Shown in pieces: positions 32,531-44,425 of a stretch of DNA of 64,000 nucleotides (positions are counted from its first letter, which is position 1; each line of letters opens with the position of its first letter). The translations under genes and the position numbers were made by a program. The stretch covers positions 1-64,000 of the forward strand of contig VXBP01008590.1 in NCBI GenBank assembly GCA_013400115.1. The letters run 5' to 3'. The DNA comes from Rhinopomastus cyanomelas (lineage: Eukaryota; Chordata; Aves; Bucerotiformes; Rhinopomastidae). The notes beneath the pieces are model-generated. The model was given only the letters and a program-made list of their open reading frames with translations, ran no database searches and had not been told where the DNA came from.

Positions 32531-34189
32531 AGGGTACATTTTTCCATTTCCAGACCTTACATAGAAATTGCAATTCATCGTTTTAAAATACTTAGCGTTA
32601 ATTATGCAGCTTTCTTATGAACTAGAACTTCTTGCCAGACTGAGTGATGAATCCCTGTCTCTCTCAAGAATTTGACTACTAAGCTATCTTGTTTAGCAGA
32701 ATAGTAGGGCACTTCATGAAAAAGCGAGCATCACCACTCCTAATTCCTGATTTAGAAACAGCGTGCTAATTTTAATACTACTTTATGCTATAATTTTGCA
32801 TTTCAGGCATTTCTGTTTCACATGCTTAATGCCACTGTGCTCTCCTAGCAAGGTTATCAGTTGTTTACTGGTCAGCTGTAGACACCCTTAGATTTTAGTT
32901 TTACCGAGCCCAGCTTAGTGGTAACACTGATTCCAGAGCATCTCACGTCAACATTGAGGCCAAAATGTGCATTCTGCTTTATAGTGGAGAATTGTTTTAT
33001 TTCTGTTATATAAATACTGAAATATACTGACTTATGAATTACACAGCAGAAAACAACAACTGCTCTCTTACCTTTGGACTAGACTGAGAGAGTTCTCATT
33101 CAGTTGCAGAGGCAAAGGAAGAGATGTGAAACACCTGCTCAGCCTTGGATTTGGCTTCAGCTCCAGCAGGATGAGCTGACACCAAATGACCTCCCCCTCT
33201 TCTGTCAGCTGGAATGGCTGCCTGATTATTAAAGTTGTTACAGAGCCCACCACAGGAAAATGTGAGAGTTTCCTTTCTCCTCAGGACAAAGGTGTTGAGA
33301 TCAGTAGGTAAATAGCAAGTTCAATATAATTTATTAGTGCATTGCAAATTTGTAAATAAATTACAAGCACCTTCTAGCTACTGTCCAGCATCTGGTACTA
33401 AAGACACATATCTCTGGTGTTGGAGCAGATCATAAACACAGCTACTGCTGCAACAGGGATTTCTGCACTCCTGCAAAGGCTGCAGGAGTCTCCTGTTTTA
33501 GGAAACTCATATTTCATCTCCAGTGGCACCATTCGAGAAACTTTCTATACTTCCTTCCATTTCACTACTTTTTTAACTCAGACATGTTCTATAGCTCACT
33601 ATTATTATGAATCATTTTAGTTTTAATGTCAGAGAAAGGTGTTTCCCAGCAGTAGTTTGAATGTAATCATTTTATGCATTATGAACTAAGATATAATTAC
33701 AGTATGTAAGAGATACTACAACCTATCATTTTGTAGGTGGGATAAAATACCTGTGAAGGACTATGGGCAATCTCTCTCCAAAATGGAGAAGGGATTAGGC
33801 AGGTTATCTCCCAGTAATGAGCTGAATTTTTTCCGCACTGTTGAGTTCTGCTCACAGACAATTACAAGAGTAGATTTTAATAGACTGTTCAAGTTCTGTT
33901 TGAGTGAATTGGCAGGAGGTGACTGATACCTACGCTCAATAACCACAGCAGCTGTTTCTGAGACTGTCTCCTCAAAGACAGAAGGGAACGATGTCTTGTC
34001 AAGAGATTCAGCGCATAACTACTCAATTGACTCAAGTCCTTAGCAGCCCAGAGACCACTCTAGATCAGTCACTTTTACACTGCTGAATGGAGTGAATAAA
34101 AGAAAGGGGGATGGCAGAGCAAAGTCTCCAGGAACATTCTTCCTGTTCATTTACAAATGGCAATGTAACTGGTCTCTTCTATAGCCTGT
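32531..34189. other. Unique sequence with opposed candidate splice sites
   Basis: Mostly featureless. Around 33072-33308 it has an open minus frame ending in a strong donor and, overlapping it, a strong plus-strand acceptor; see the separate entry. Confidence 0.5.
33072..33279 (-). other. Candidate minus-strand coding exon (unknown)
   Basis: The minus-strand frame is open over about 69 codons and ends at CAAAG/GTAAGA, a near-perfect donor (last exon base 33072). Translated text includes VVGSVTTLIIRQPF, EEGEVIWCQLILLEL and LNENSLSLVQ, with a natural-looking composition. A possible acceptor (CTTTGTCCTGAG) ends at 33280, but its pyrimidine tract is weak. Counter-evidence: at 33285 the plus strand has an excellent acceptor (TTTCCTTTCTCCTCAG), so one of the two signals is fortuitous. 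No family recognised. Confidence 0.2.
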
Positions 34190-34440
34190 TGTCCTGGATT
34201 AAAACCCAACAAACAAAAAGAAAGGCAGTCAGGACTTGGGGGGGGGGGGGGGTCCTTGGATAGAATTGGTCAGGCAATGGAGCAGCTTAGGGAAACAAAA
34301 GGGGTTTATTAAATACATAGCTAAGCACAGAAAGAAGAAAAGCCCAAGCAAGTTAAAACACACAAAACAGTCTGTCACAATGCCATTAAACACATTCTGA
34401 GAAAAATTCTAATTATTAAGGCTCGACCTGTTCCCTAGCA
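34190..34440 (+). mobile_element. Possible LTR fragment
   Basis: Begins TGTCCTGGATTAAAACCC, reminiscent of avian LTR starts, and includes GGGGTTTATTAAATACATAG. No matching end, no target duplication and no second copy are visible, so the assignment is tentative. Confidence 0.25.
34238..34252 (+). repeat. Poly-G tract (15)
   Basis: Fifteen consecutive G on the plus strand, the longest homopolymer G run in the window. Confidence 0.95.
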
Positions 34441-37400
34441 AACATTTAGGATGACACAGCAGACACAATATTGTATGAAAAAAATCCCTATTTTTAGCAC
34501 GTACTGAAGCGTTCAGTATAAAACTGCATTTTTTTTCTGCCCCATGGCATGAACATATACTTTTTTTTAATCCCCTCTGCATGTACCTGATGGCATTATC
34601 ACTTGGAACACAATAACATTCCTTACAAATTTCCTACCAGACAGCAGGAATTCAGTGGTTTTTAACCATGAATTATTTAAAGAATATTATTAAAAACGTG
34701 AGCAATCCAAGCAGTTACTATGAAGGGATCAAGTTACTATTAGACAATGTAGATGTTTTGTAAATGAGTCAGTGAAAGCTTTACTTAATCCAGAGGTAGA
34801 GTACCAGTATTTCCTCTTTGCAAACATAGAAAAGGTTTTCAGCCAAGGGATAGGGAAGGAGAATTTGACAGACTGCTCTTTAAACTTCTAATCAGAATCA
34901 TTACCAGGACATTTCAGCTTATTGGCTTCATAAAAATTCTTCTGCTATGTGAAAATTTTCACTTGTTAAAACATGAAGCGACAAATCAATGGAGGAAAAA
35001 AAAACCCACCCCACTGCTTTCATATTTTGATTTGTCATATTCAAAGCCAGGTACTGAATCTTTCCCTAATGGTATATTGGGCATTGTTCATTTTTATCTC
35101 ATTTTATTTAACAAAGTACATGATCTTTGGATTTTTGAGTTCTGCTCTTTACAGATGAGTTTGTAGGAAACTGAAAATGTTTTAGTCACATGTCCAGTCA
35201 TTATTTCTTCTAACTTCACTCTTCTTAAGCATGAAGCTGGGCTACAACAGCTTCATGGTGGGCAGTGACTGTTATGACAGGTGGCTTTTATTTGTTCTAG
35301 GCAGACATGTCAACACCTTGGGCTGCTATACTGGATACTTCACAGACAGCTTCAAATATCCTGTCCTTTCAAGTAATTTTTGACTTTGCATATGAAAAGC
35401 TGGGATAAGCATGGCTGCCTTGAAGCTTGGGGACACACTGAGATCCCTGGAAAAACTTTAAACAGGCAATTGCCTGTAAGGTAGTCAGACCACAGAATTG
35501 CACAAATACTGTCCATCAGATTGATGAGAAGAAGTTTCATGGCAGAGAAGTGTAACTCAGGCATCCACTTCCCACCTCTGGGTCATTAGTCTGTAAATAC
35601 TAGGAGAAGGCGGCCACGCAAAAGTATTGCTCTCATCACGTCACCCCTTCCTGCTGTTTTAAAGTATTAATTACTTTCTTTGTAAGCAAAGTTGTTTTCT
35701 GAGCAGACAACTGTGGCTGCCTATTCCCTACCCACTCTTGTCCTGTAGATTAATTCCACCCATTTTCCCAGTGCTTGCAGGTGCCTATTTGCCCTCCAAC
35801 CACAGCACATAAAGCATCACCCACCCTTACAGCTCTCCAGCTTGGAGCTAAGCCCATGTCAGGGACTACTTGCTATTAATTGGGGTGGCAGTGATCTGTG
35901 GTCTTGTCCTCTGATCAGTTGCTCATTTTCATTAGCTTCTAGGAGCTTCGTGTTATCAGAGTCTTTCTGTCTATCAAATAAAGCTGGAGCTTGTTGGTTA
36001 ATTCAGAAGTCATTATGGAAAGGAAACCAGCAGATGGACAAACACTGGGACTATCGGTCTTATTTCATTTCAGACGCCAAACTGAACTCCAGCTAGATCT
36101 AGCTTTCTTAATGCTAGCCAATCAATTTCTGAAAATGCTAGTTAAAAGCCCAAGCTATGTTTTCAGTAACATTATGATAAATACATTGGTATTTGAAAAT
36201 GAAATTCAGAGTTTTGAAAAAGAGCTTTAGGCAACCAGACTTGTAGACATCCTTAGTGATAAATCAGTGGAAGCAGGCAAACATCTGAAGTTCACATGCC
36301 ATCTATATTTACACAGACAAAACTGTAAACAGGAAGAATTTACCAGATGAATTGGTGAAACAAAAAAACTTGATGCCTCCAAATTTTACATAATGGAACT
36401 TTCAATATTTCATCAAAACTTCTGCCAAAGTCAGGATCTGTATGCCCTGCTGTGGAGTTAATGTGAATTTTTAATTTAGAGTGTTACACTTCTTCACTGG
36501 TGTAGACTCACAGCTGGAGAGATTAAACAAGAGAGAGGATCAAAGCATGAGGAAACAGACTGGAAAAAGAGGAGCAGCAAGGACAAAGAGGATACCTGTC
36601 AGGTGCCTGTGCAACATCAGTTCTCAGTGGCACTGGCAGCTTCTCTGCCCATTGGAGAGCTACGTCCAGGTACAGTGGATTTCATTCACAAAATCAGTGC
36701 CAAATCTGGTTGTCCACAATATGCGGATGTGGATGAATGAAACCTGCCAGTGAGTCTGAACAGCTCACCAGGCTGGATGACTGTGATTCCTGAAGTTCCT
36801 TCATCCCGCCTCTGTGTCTAGCGTGTGTTTTCTCTACTGCATTCTGTCCAGCACTACATATCCTTAGTTACAGAAGGACAGAAGTCACTAATACTAAACA
36901 GACTAAGTGCACTATAGAGAATCAAGCAGACCCACCAGAGAGAAAGAGAAGCCTTCATAATTGCTTACATATAGGCATTGTTGGAAGAGTAAATAAAAAC
37001 ACAGATGCACAGATCAGCCGGTGAATTGCACAGTGAGGAGCTGGTAGGTTCTGTCTACCTGAGATGGTATCTTGTTTACAGACTTACACCTCTGTTGCCA
37101 TGCTGTCGTTCAAGGAGGCATTTTGGAAGGGCAAGAGGAAAAAGCATGAGCATAGAAGTATAAATTCCTGCTTTGCAGAAAGCTTTCTTCCTTTACGACA
37201 CTACATAAATGTAACTATTTTGTGTTAAAATAGAAGGGAAGTTATTTAATACCTTTGAAACCTACTTAAAAAGCTGTCATACATTAGAGCTGAGATAGGA
37301 AATATCTGGGTCCTGATTAATTTTATTTTCTACTCAGAACTAAGTAAATTTTAATAATCCTTTTCTCACAAAATAAGCTTGTCTGACCTGGTTTAGTAAC

Positions 37401-40400
37401 TGACAAGCAGGTAAAGCTTCATCAACTGTGTGTATATGCAGAAATGTAACATAATCAGATTTATTAATAACAAATATCCAAGGACAAGGACGCAGATGTT
37501 TTTTAATGTTGGTCTTTTCAGTGTCAAAATAGTTTTACTAAAATTTGCTTTGACAGACTGAGATGAGTATGTTTAATTTTACTATGACTGCAGCACTTTG
37601 GATTTTAGATCTCAAAAGCCCAAGACATAACTAGTTGGATGCTCATTCAAAATGCAAATCCTTTGTGTTGCAACCAAATTTTAGTTAATATTTGAGTTTA
37701 ATTCTTTCAGTTGTCAAGTGCCAGGCTCAAAGATGAGTATATAATAATTTATATATAAATATTAAAAAAACTCCAAAAAAACTTATAAAGATGAAAAAAA
37801 AGTAAAAATAAGAAATAAATTAAGTGAGACCTGGACCCATCCTTGGTTTAATTGAGTATTTGGCAACATAAATACTGAAATAGGATGGCTGTCTAAATGC
37901 GAGCACGCCCTCACCACTCTTCAGTGAAATCTGACTGCTCATTACTTGGTATTTTTGTATCTCTAATGCCTCAGAAACTAGAGCAAGGCTGATCTGATCC
38001 CCTCTTTCCCATTTTTTTCATCTGCAACAGGACTTCTGAAACAATTAGATTGAGGTCCTCTTCTTCTCTCTGCCTGGATGAGCCCCTCACTGATGTACAG
38101 GCACCTCCAATGTGGCCCCTGCTGCACCATGCTAAGGATTGCTAAAGGAGCGAGAGAACCTGGAAGACTGGATGCAAAGTAAAGCTTCTTACTTATAAAA
38201 GACAAACACTGATCTTCTGTCTGTTACCACTTTGATTCTGGAGGCTGTCTGGCCTGCAAAGCCACTTTTGAGTGACAATTTGAGGTAGGTGAGTCTTTGC
38301 TGCGGAACTACAGCTGCCTGAGTCAGTGAGGTGAAGCACAGACATACTGATGTGACAGACTACACTTACACTGACATTAGCAATGCTAAGCCTGTGTGCT
38401 AGATAGAAGAACTCTGTCTCCAGAACAGAGTTTGGGCACATTTCATCACCTCAAGTTTAATCTCTCCTGACAGCATGCCTTCTTTTATACCGTCTTTCTT
38501 TTCATAACATTTCACCCATCTTTTCCCAATAGCATTTACCACAGAGTAACTAGGTAAGTAAAACTAGGGGTGTGAAAGGTGCTGGACTGTTAGCAAAAGA
38601 GGTCATAATCCTTTGTCCAACAGACTTGGGGCAAGTCCCACCTTTAGCTAAAGGAATGGCTTCATGATTGGGCAATGCAGTTCATATGTGCTTATGCTTA
38701 GCCAGACTCCTGAGATTGAGAGTAAATCCTGGTAGCTGTTACTAATGATTTTGTCTTCTGAGAACATCCATCTACTAGCAAACTTTTGCCAGTTGCAAGA
38801 GAAACACCAAATAAGGATATGGTTTTTTATTCCCTATTAGCAGTATAGCTAATACCTGTACTGCTAATATAACACACATAGCTTACAGCTTAAAGTCGAG
38901 GGGTTTGAATGGCTTATATAATACCTCTGGCAATTTCTTACTTCTTTGTCCCACAATCCCCAAATAATCACCGCTGCAGCACACACTGCTGGTAGCTCCA
39001 CACCTCTCCTTTCCACTCCCTGCAGGTCCCTATTTGTTCATCTTTACTCTCTGCAGGGAAGATACCTTAGCTGCCTTGCTTTCATTCTTCATTCAGCAAA
39101 ATGTGGAACAAATGTTCAGTGACAGCCTGTTGCACACCACTCTAATAGTAGTGCATAAAACAGAAAGGCTACTCATAGCAGCTTTTGGAAATTCAGCATT
39201 TTGTATTTAAAACTATTCAGCTTTACAGTAATGAGATTGTTCATTCTGCAGCTAGATTTGCAGAGATGCAGCACTTTTAAAACAACTTTTGGATTTCCAG
39301 TAGTCTTTTGTAAACTAAAAAGATATTGCACCAGGAGGCGTTAGTAGTGAAAAATATCCCACTAACCTCAGAGTACTTCGTGATCCATGTTCTCCAAAAA
39401 GTCACAAAGAGACTTTGAAGATGCAGAAAAGCACAGCAATTTAAATCAATAGTAATGATGCATTTATTTGGTGGGGGTATTTCTACTTAACAGCATTTAT
39501 GACTTTTTCCTTTAAGAACTTCATTACCAGACCATGTATCTTCTGACCACACTGAAGCTGTGCTGCTGCACTAAGGAAAAAGATGTTTGCAATAGAGGGA
39601 AAAAAACATAATTTTTAAAGCATCAGATGCAGACTTAGAAATCTATTGTCCCAAAATTCCTTGTGTCTTCCCAGCCTCTCCCTCTGCTCTTTGTTCACTT
39701 TCCCTTTTAGATCTCCAAGCAATGCCATTTTTTCAAATTTCTCTCTCCTCAGCACAGGTCTTACTCCACTGTCAGTTACTCTCCTTCTCTACTGTTGTTC
39801 TGTCACACCTTGGAGAAGTTGTATATTTTCCTTCCGTAGCAGTGGCTGCATGGAGGAAATCCCTCCATCTCTTCACGTATGGCCAGTGGGGCTTTCACTA
39901 TGGTATGAAGAGGCATAGAGGCACCTTCCCATGACTGGGTTTCTGCCCTGGCTACTGTGAGCAGGCTGTGGGAGCCTCCATACGGCCACGTGCTGTGCCT
40001 ACTACATGAGAGACCTCATTTTTCTCCTGGGGCTGGAGATAGCAGTGCAAACTTAGTCCTTTCTTTTAAAATATTTTCATATGTATTTTTGTCTGTCACA
40101 GGACAGCTGCCTTCCCAGCAGACTATGCTGACGATTACAGAATGCAGGTTGCTCTCCCTGGCTAAACTGCATCTCTGGGATTGCAGGAAAATGTAGTGGG
40201 TCTTCCAAGTTGTTCTCCTTCCTGTTGTACTAATATTCCCTTTGGCAGGTGGCTATTCTGTGCCAAGCTAGAAGACCTTCTTGTAAACACAGTAGAAGGT
40301 AAAGAGCCACAGAAGTCAAAGGTATAGTTTTACGCATGGTACTTAGCTTTATAGGAGCATTTGGGGGTGAGTCATCGTCCCCTGCCTGTATTCAGTGCCT

Positions 40401-40794
40401 GTGAAAGGTTTTAAGCATCTCTGAAGACAGGTGTTAGTAGAGCCTTCAAGTTGCACATTAAACATAAGAAATTACATTTGAAGAAATACAGCATATGTCA
40501 TCTTAACATAGACATTTTTCCAGGCAGTTTGCTTTCCCTAACAGTAAAAAATAAAATCTGCCCTCATGGAGGGAGGTGGAAATAATACAACCGATTAATT
40601 AATTGTATTGCAACACTATCAAGAAGCCTTCAGACTGCAACTTGCCACTGGTAGGAAACCTAATAGCACACCTCTGAGAAGCAGCCCATTTCAATGGATT
40701 ACCTCCTTGTGCCTGTGGCACAGAGGCAGTGTTGTGGAAGGGATACAAGTTGTGACAAGTCATCTGAACATCTCCCTAACTCAGACTATGGCCT
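34441..40794. other. Long unique AT-rich stretch without recognisable repeats
   Basis: More than 6 kb with no CR1 or LTR. Contains an A/T-rich low-complexity patch at 37738-37825. A 21-base microexon-like unit sits between a good acceptor (CATCTTTTCCCAATAG) and the donor CTAG/GTAAGT near 38532-38554. Open frames are all short. Probably intronic or intergenic. Confidence 0.6.
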
Positions 40795-41050
40795 CAAGCG
40801 CTCTATCTGCTCCTTTTTTAAACACCTCCAGGGACAATGACTCCACCACCTCCCTGGGCAGCCTGTTCCAGTGCCCAAACACTCTCTCAGTAAAGAACTA
40901 CTTCTTTCAATAGCCAATCTAAACCTCCCCTGACACAACCTGAGGCCATTTCCCCTTGTCCTATATAATGAGTAATTTGGGAGAAGGGACCAACATCAGC
41001 CCCACTACAACCTCCTTTTAGGTAGTTGTACAGAGCAAGGACTTCTCCAG
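40795..41050 (-). mobile_element. Old CR1 LINE 3' fragment (antisense)
   Basis: CTCCACCACCTCCCTGGGCA, CAGCCTGTTCCAGTGCCC, TTCCCCTTGTCCTAT and CTTTTAGGTAGTTGTACAG are antisense ORF2 C-terminus (sense YNYLKGG and LPREVV regions). The terminal tail is not evident, so the left edge may be eroded or lie further left. Confidence 0.8.
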
Positions 41051-41878
41051 TCCTCTGTGAATAGAAAGTCACCATGCACAGAACAAAATACAGTCTTAGG
41101 TTAATTTTCATCTGTACCCAGAGATCTAAGTGAAGCAACAAGAAGGTGACAGATCTTTAAAGAGTTACCACTTGCTAAAGAAAATCCTAAGAACCAGTGA
41201 CTGCTAGCTGAAAGTTCTTACCTTCCACCAGTACTGTAACTGGGAGCTAAGTGGTATCAACGTGAAGAGGAAATGTTTTCTGTGTGCAAGCTTTCTTAGA
41301 GCAGTAGGTAAGAACAGCATTTTTGTTTCAGGCATAAAACATCAGAAGTATGAAGCTGAACATGTTTTTTTCCTCAGCAAGGAAGTAATAGTAGAAACAT
41401 TGATTTTGTGTTTAGAAAATAATGGGAAAACCTCACGATTATCATCTCTCTAACACTATAAGGCATTAAACAATACTGTCTAAGAATTCTTTTTTTTCTT
41501 TTTTTTACTTTTGTCATGAAAACATGTTTAACATATCAGGAAAACTAAACTCAGTAGCTCAAAATAACTGGTGGGTCACTGGTTAATTTTCTTCAGAACT
41601 GCTGGAGTTCTGAACAAAAGAATGAGAATTCAAACAGCAATAGCATGCTAAAAGAATGATTTCATTCACAGTTTCATTTATACAAAAATGGAGCAGCAGA
41701 TTACCCCCAAGACAAAGCCAGTGCACAAAACCAATGCAGAGAGTGTTCTAAGGTCCCCATAGTTCTACCTGTGTTCATTCAAGATGCACGTGGAAAGGTT
41801 TGCAAAGCGCATTCTGGTCTCTCAGAAGCACTCGGTGTTTGAGTCATTGTGAACTGGAACACCTACCACTTTTTTAGG

Positions 41879-41908
41879 GTTGATTACGGTTGATTACAGT
41901 TGATTAGA
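41879..41908. repeat. 10-bp tandem triplicate
   Basis: Three consecutive copies of GGTTGATTAC, the third being AGTTGATTAG. Confidence 0.8.
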
Positions 41909-44414
41909 GGTGAAAAAGCTGCACGCCATTCCAAGGGAGGGGAGATAAAGGCACTACGGGCCACACTCCAGAGTTCCCAGAAAAAAGGAGCAATTAATAA
42001 GGCCACTAAAAAACCCTTGTGTGAACATCTATTTGTTATATCAAAGTGTCAACTTGAAGGCTTAATTAATCATAAAATGCAGCACTTTATGATTAAAGTA
42101 ACTTCATACCTAATCCAGATGTGTCTAAGTAACCAGGATGTTAGCAATGCATAGGCAGCATTTGGATCTAGGTTCCGCTTGGCCAAGGTCACATACGCAA
42201 AACAAATGTGAGCAGAGGAACTGACAGAGCCTGGTTTGCTAAGGATTTTGTCTGGGAGATGAGTTCACTAGCAGCAAACACGGAGTGAATTTCAGGTGAA
42301 GGTTCCCCTGGTTTTGAAATACTTATGTCTTCTGTCTTGCCAGGGCAAAGTCCTCAGTAGAGGCAGTATCTCTTGTTAGGGAGATACTCTTAAAGCTTCT
42401 CCCCCTCCTCTCTGTAACAAGCTTTTTATTCTCATGAATATATAAGAATATAATTCCTTGGAGACTCCTGCTGCTCTCTAATTTGTTTAAAATTTGCTAG
42501 CAGGTGAAAAAGCTGTTGCAGCAGGACAGGCAGATGCATGACCACGACCAAATCACATGATTGCATAAGCCTGCTTTTCCTTAGAAAACCAGACCAAGAA
42601 TTCCCAGACCCACAAAAAGGAAATAACAGACAAAAACAAAAGACCAATTTAGACAACAGCTAAAAGCACCTCCTACTCCTATTCCCTGCAAATCTACACA
42701 CACCAAAGCAAGTTCTGGAGGCAAATATAATTCACAGATATATAACATGTTAATGGCTCTCATTCACAAGTTTTACTTTTTCATACTGTAAATACAACTC
42801 AGCTTCACAGAGCTTCATCGCCATAATATCAAGAGGGCACGTATGTCTGGTGAATGGCATTCCTCCCTTCAAAAAGACACCAACAATGTCCATCTTAAAT
42901 TCTAAGTTGTTTTTTTCAGATATCACTGAGTTGGGTACAAGCATTTCTGTTCAGATAAATAGGAGAATGTGCACTCAAACTCCTTAAAGATGGTGGTGGG
43001 TTTTTTAATCTTGTAAGTCCTACAGTTTTCTTCCACACAGTGTTTTTCACTAGAAACAGAATAAAAGCAAAGTTTCAGAAAATGACTCCTTGGTTCTGCA
43101 GAAGCTCTTCTTTGGAGAAACAGTCGATTTTATTCCCTTCTTTTTGCTTCCAATGAGCTATTTCCAGCACTTCCAACAAGTTGTTAGTCATAACAATTTC
43201 CAGCACTGTCACTGGATTAACACAGTTAATTAGCAAAGTGCTAATAAACTGAAATAAAAGCAGGGAGGTCTTAGCTCCTGACTTAGGAGTCTAGCAGGTG
43301 AAAAAGGGAGAGCTGGACTTCAGGGAAACAACTAAAATCTACTTTTAATGACAATCCCCCATTTCCCCAATAGGCAAACAAATAATTCCCCAAAGCACAA
43401 AACAAACTGGTGTCTATACAAAACAATAGGGAGAGTTAAGGAGCTTCTTTCAAGAATTCCAGCTCTAACAGGTCCTCATGGAAACAGATCCTTTAAGTGC
43501 AACATGGTGACACCTCCTCTTCCCTAAAGACAGGTCCTTAAGTCTCATCTATACCTATGGAGGAGAGGTCTACCTGGAGGCTATGGCCCCACCAAACCAG
43601 TATTCTCAAAATCGTGTCTTTCCTTTAAGATCTCCACACTTTTGCACTGCCAGCTGTCTTGGCCTAGGACCACCTTGTTCACCACCACCTTTCCCCACAT
43701 TCTGAAATGAGACATTTCCCCTCCTTCTTCTTCATTGCTGGGGCTGCATGGGCATGTTCATTCATCTTTTCATTCATCTGAACATGTACAGCTTTCAAAG
43801 TACACACACTGGACTTTGAGTAACCCAGAAACAGCAAGATATTAATGCAGGCAAGAATTTTATTGTTCTCATGTACAGGACATTTGCTAACTTTTGAATT
43901 ATTGTCTCATCTCTAAATGGCACTTTGCCAGTTGCCTCTATCTCTTGAACTGTTCCTTTGTATGCAGATCCAATGCAAGCATCAGCCTGCATTAATATTT
44001 CTATTTTGGCACTGAGCACCAGCTCATAGAATGACAAATATCATAGTGTAAACCCAGAATTTTGTAGAGGCTGATGATGATCAGAATCACATTTTTCCTG
44101 GTGAGAAGTTAAAAGATTTTTATGAACTCTAAATGTCATAAAGTTCTTTGTCACATGCAGCTTTAGAGATTCAGATGAGCACTGATTGGAAATTGGCCCC
44201 TTTGTTGGTTTTTTTTTTAATATGAGATGTTAAATATCTCTGCTCAGGATTTGTCTTGTTTTCTTGCTAGAAAAGAATGTGCTCAATAGAAATCTGCTGC
44301 GATCCCCACCTCCTTGACCCTTCCCTTGTGGTTTTATCTTAATTTACGTGAAAGACTTGCCTGTCATTATTTCACAATTAAACACTCAGATTTGCCACTT
44401 GGGAGTGCCCAGAT

Positions 44415-44425
44415 GGGGGGGGGGG
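44415..44425 (+). repeat. Poly-G tract (11)
   Basis: Eleven consecutive G on the plus strand. Confidence 0.9.
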
